This document shows, piece by piece, positions 14,338 to 14,787 of a stretch of 14,787 nucleotides of DNA (positions within the stretch are counted from its first letter, which is position 1; each line of letters begins with the position of its first letter). A program made the translations under genes and the position numbers. The notes under the pieces are model-generated. The model was not told the DNA's origin and did not search any database. It saw nothing but the letters and a program-made list of their open reading frames with translations. Source of the stretch: an uncultured Oscillospiraceae bacterium (lineage in GTDB: Bacteria > Bacillota_A > Clostridia > Oscillospirales > Oscillospiraceae); contig CAJUAW010000020.1 in assembly GCA_910584605.1 (NCBI GenBank), forward strand, positions 14,983 to 29,769, written 5' to 3'.

Positions 14338-14746
14338 ATGGGAAAAATCTCAAGGATTCTGGCGCATCTGGAGCCGGAGGAGCGAACCAAGCTGTACCGG
14401 TACAGCCTGCTGTCCCTGGTCAGCCCGGCGGTGGAGCTGTTCAGCGCCTCTCTGCTGGTCCCGATCTTTACCCGGGCCTGCGAGGGGGAGGTCACCGCGG
14501 AACTGCTGAAGCAGGTGGTGTTCATGGGGGTGCTGCTGCTTCTGATCGGCGGGTTTGAGCTGTGGAAAAGCCGGACTGCCACCGAGCTGGTCATGGACAT
14601 CGCCCACAGCTGGTCCACAAGGATCTACGAGCTGTATACCCTGGAGGATGTGGGCGGCCACAACGGCAGGACCTCCGACCAGGCCAGGGCCGGGGCCCGC
14701 TATGACGTGACCGCCGCCTCCGAGCTGATCACAACGGCGATCCGGC
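14338..14746 (+). CDS. ABC exporter-like membrane protein, 3' truncated
   Basis: Only the first ~136 residues remain before adapter sequence. ATG 14338 follows the preceding stop by 11 bases; TAGGAGG (14324-14330) supplies both that stop and the ribosome site seven bases upstream. After a polar start (MGKISRILAHLEPEERTKLY) come two long hydrophobic segments, around LLSLVSPAVELFSASLLVPI and VVFMGVLLLLIGGFELW, then an amphipathic stretch ending with ARYDVTAASELITTAIRQ. This is the layout of the membrane half of an ABC exporter or lipid-linked oligosaccharide flippase (PglK/MsbA type), expected to be followed by an ATPase domain that is missing. A flippase would suit the operon by exporting the finished product. 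A non-ABC flippase is possible. In-frame codons before 14338 lie in the preceding gene. Confidence 0.7.
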
Positions 14747-14787
14747 AGATCGGAAGAGCGTCGTGTAGGGAAAGAGTGTAGATCTCG
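14747..14787. other. Illumina adapter at right contig end (artefact)
   Basis: The last 41 bases begin AGATCGGAAGAGCGTCGTG and match read-through into the Illumina universal adapter. Translated in the ABC gene frame they give the false tail IGRASCRERV, well known from contaminated assemblies. The first 27 bases of this block are the reverse complement of bases 1-27. Confidence 0.97.

Noticed and set aside
11878..14353. Long minus-strand open frames opposite the glycan operon
   Set aside because: Pro/Ala/Arg-rich translations without domains; the plus-strand genes have motifs, ribosome sites and operon spacing.
1..14787. Perfect 27-bp terminal inverted repeat at the window ends
   Set aside because: Both copies are Illumina adapter sequence; they say nothing about a linear element or transposon.

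Overview
This window looks like one contig from a short-read assembly of a GC-rich Clostridia genome, most likely a gut Oscillospiraceae relative (Flavonifractor/Lawsonibacter-like). That assignment is inferred from the high GC of the coding DNA, strong AGGAGG-type ribosome binding sites, sigma-A promoters confined to short AT-rich gaps, and Firmicute-type protein families; no rRNA or tRNA gene is present to confirm it. Both ends are Illumina adapter sequence (1-27 and 14747-14787), so the outermost genes are cut off artificially.

Left part (29-7364): the C-terminal half of a RecQ helicase, then an AraC-family regulator, both on the plus strand. They converge on a minus-strand alpha-galactoside block that is transcribed from about 7414 leftward: a lipoprotein sugar-binding protein, two ABC permeases, a strong hairpin, and a GH36 alpha-galactosidase that also has its own promoter. 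No ATP-binding subunit is encoded, so a shared MsmK-type ATPase elsewhere is presumed. The AraC protein is the obvious candidate activator.

Middle (7365-10923): a 409-base AT-richer intergenic region with divergent promoters and several dyads, then a plus-strand GH13 enzyme with the amylosucrase/sucrose hydrolase (GH13_4) signature. Read together, the permease operon imports raffinose-family sugars, the alpha-galactosidase strips galactose to leave sucrose, and the GH13 enzyme splits or polymerises the sucrose. Convergent with it lies a stand-alone HisD-family dehydrogenase that keeps the zinc and catalytic residues of histidinol dehydrogenase but has features suggesting a paralogue with another substrate.

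Right part (11021-14746): a plus-strand operon from a very good extended -10 promoter: polysaccharide pyruvyl transferase, GT2 glycosyltransferase, an FrhB-like iron-sulfur flavoprotein, and the start of an ABC exporter-like membrane protein. The genes are coupled (44-base overlap, 1-base gap, 11-base gap), which suggests one surface-glycan or glycolipid pathway. The unexplained member is the redox protein. No CRISPR array, tRNA, rRNA, insertion sequence or phage gene was seen.
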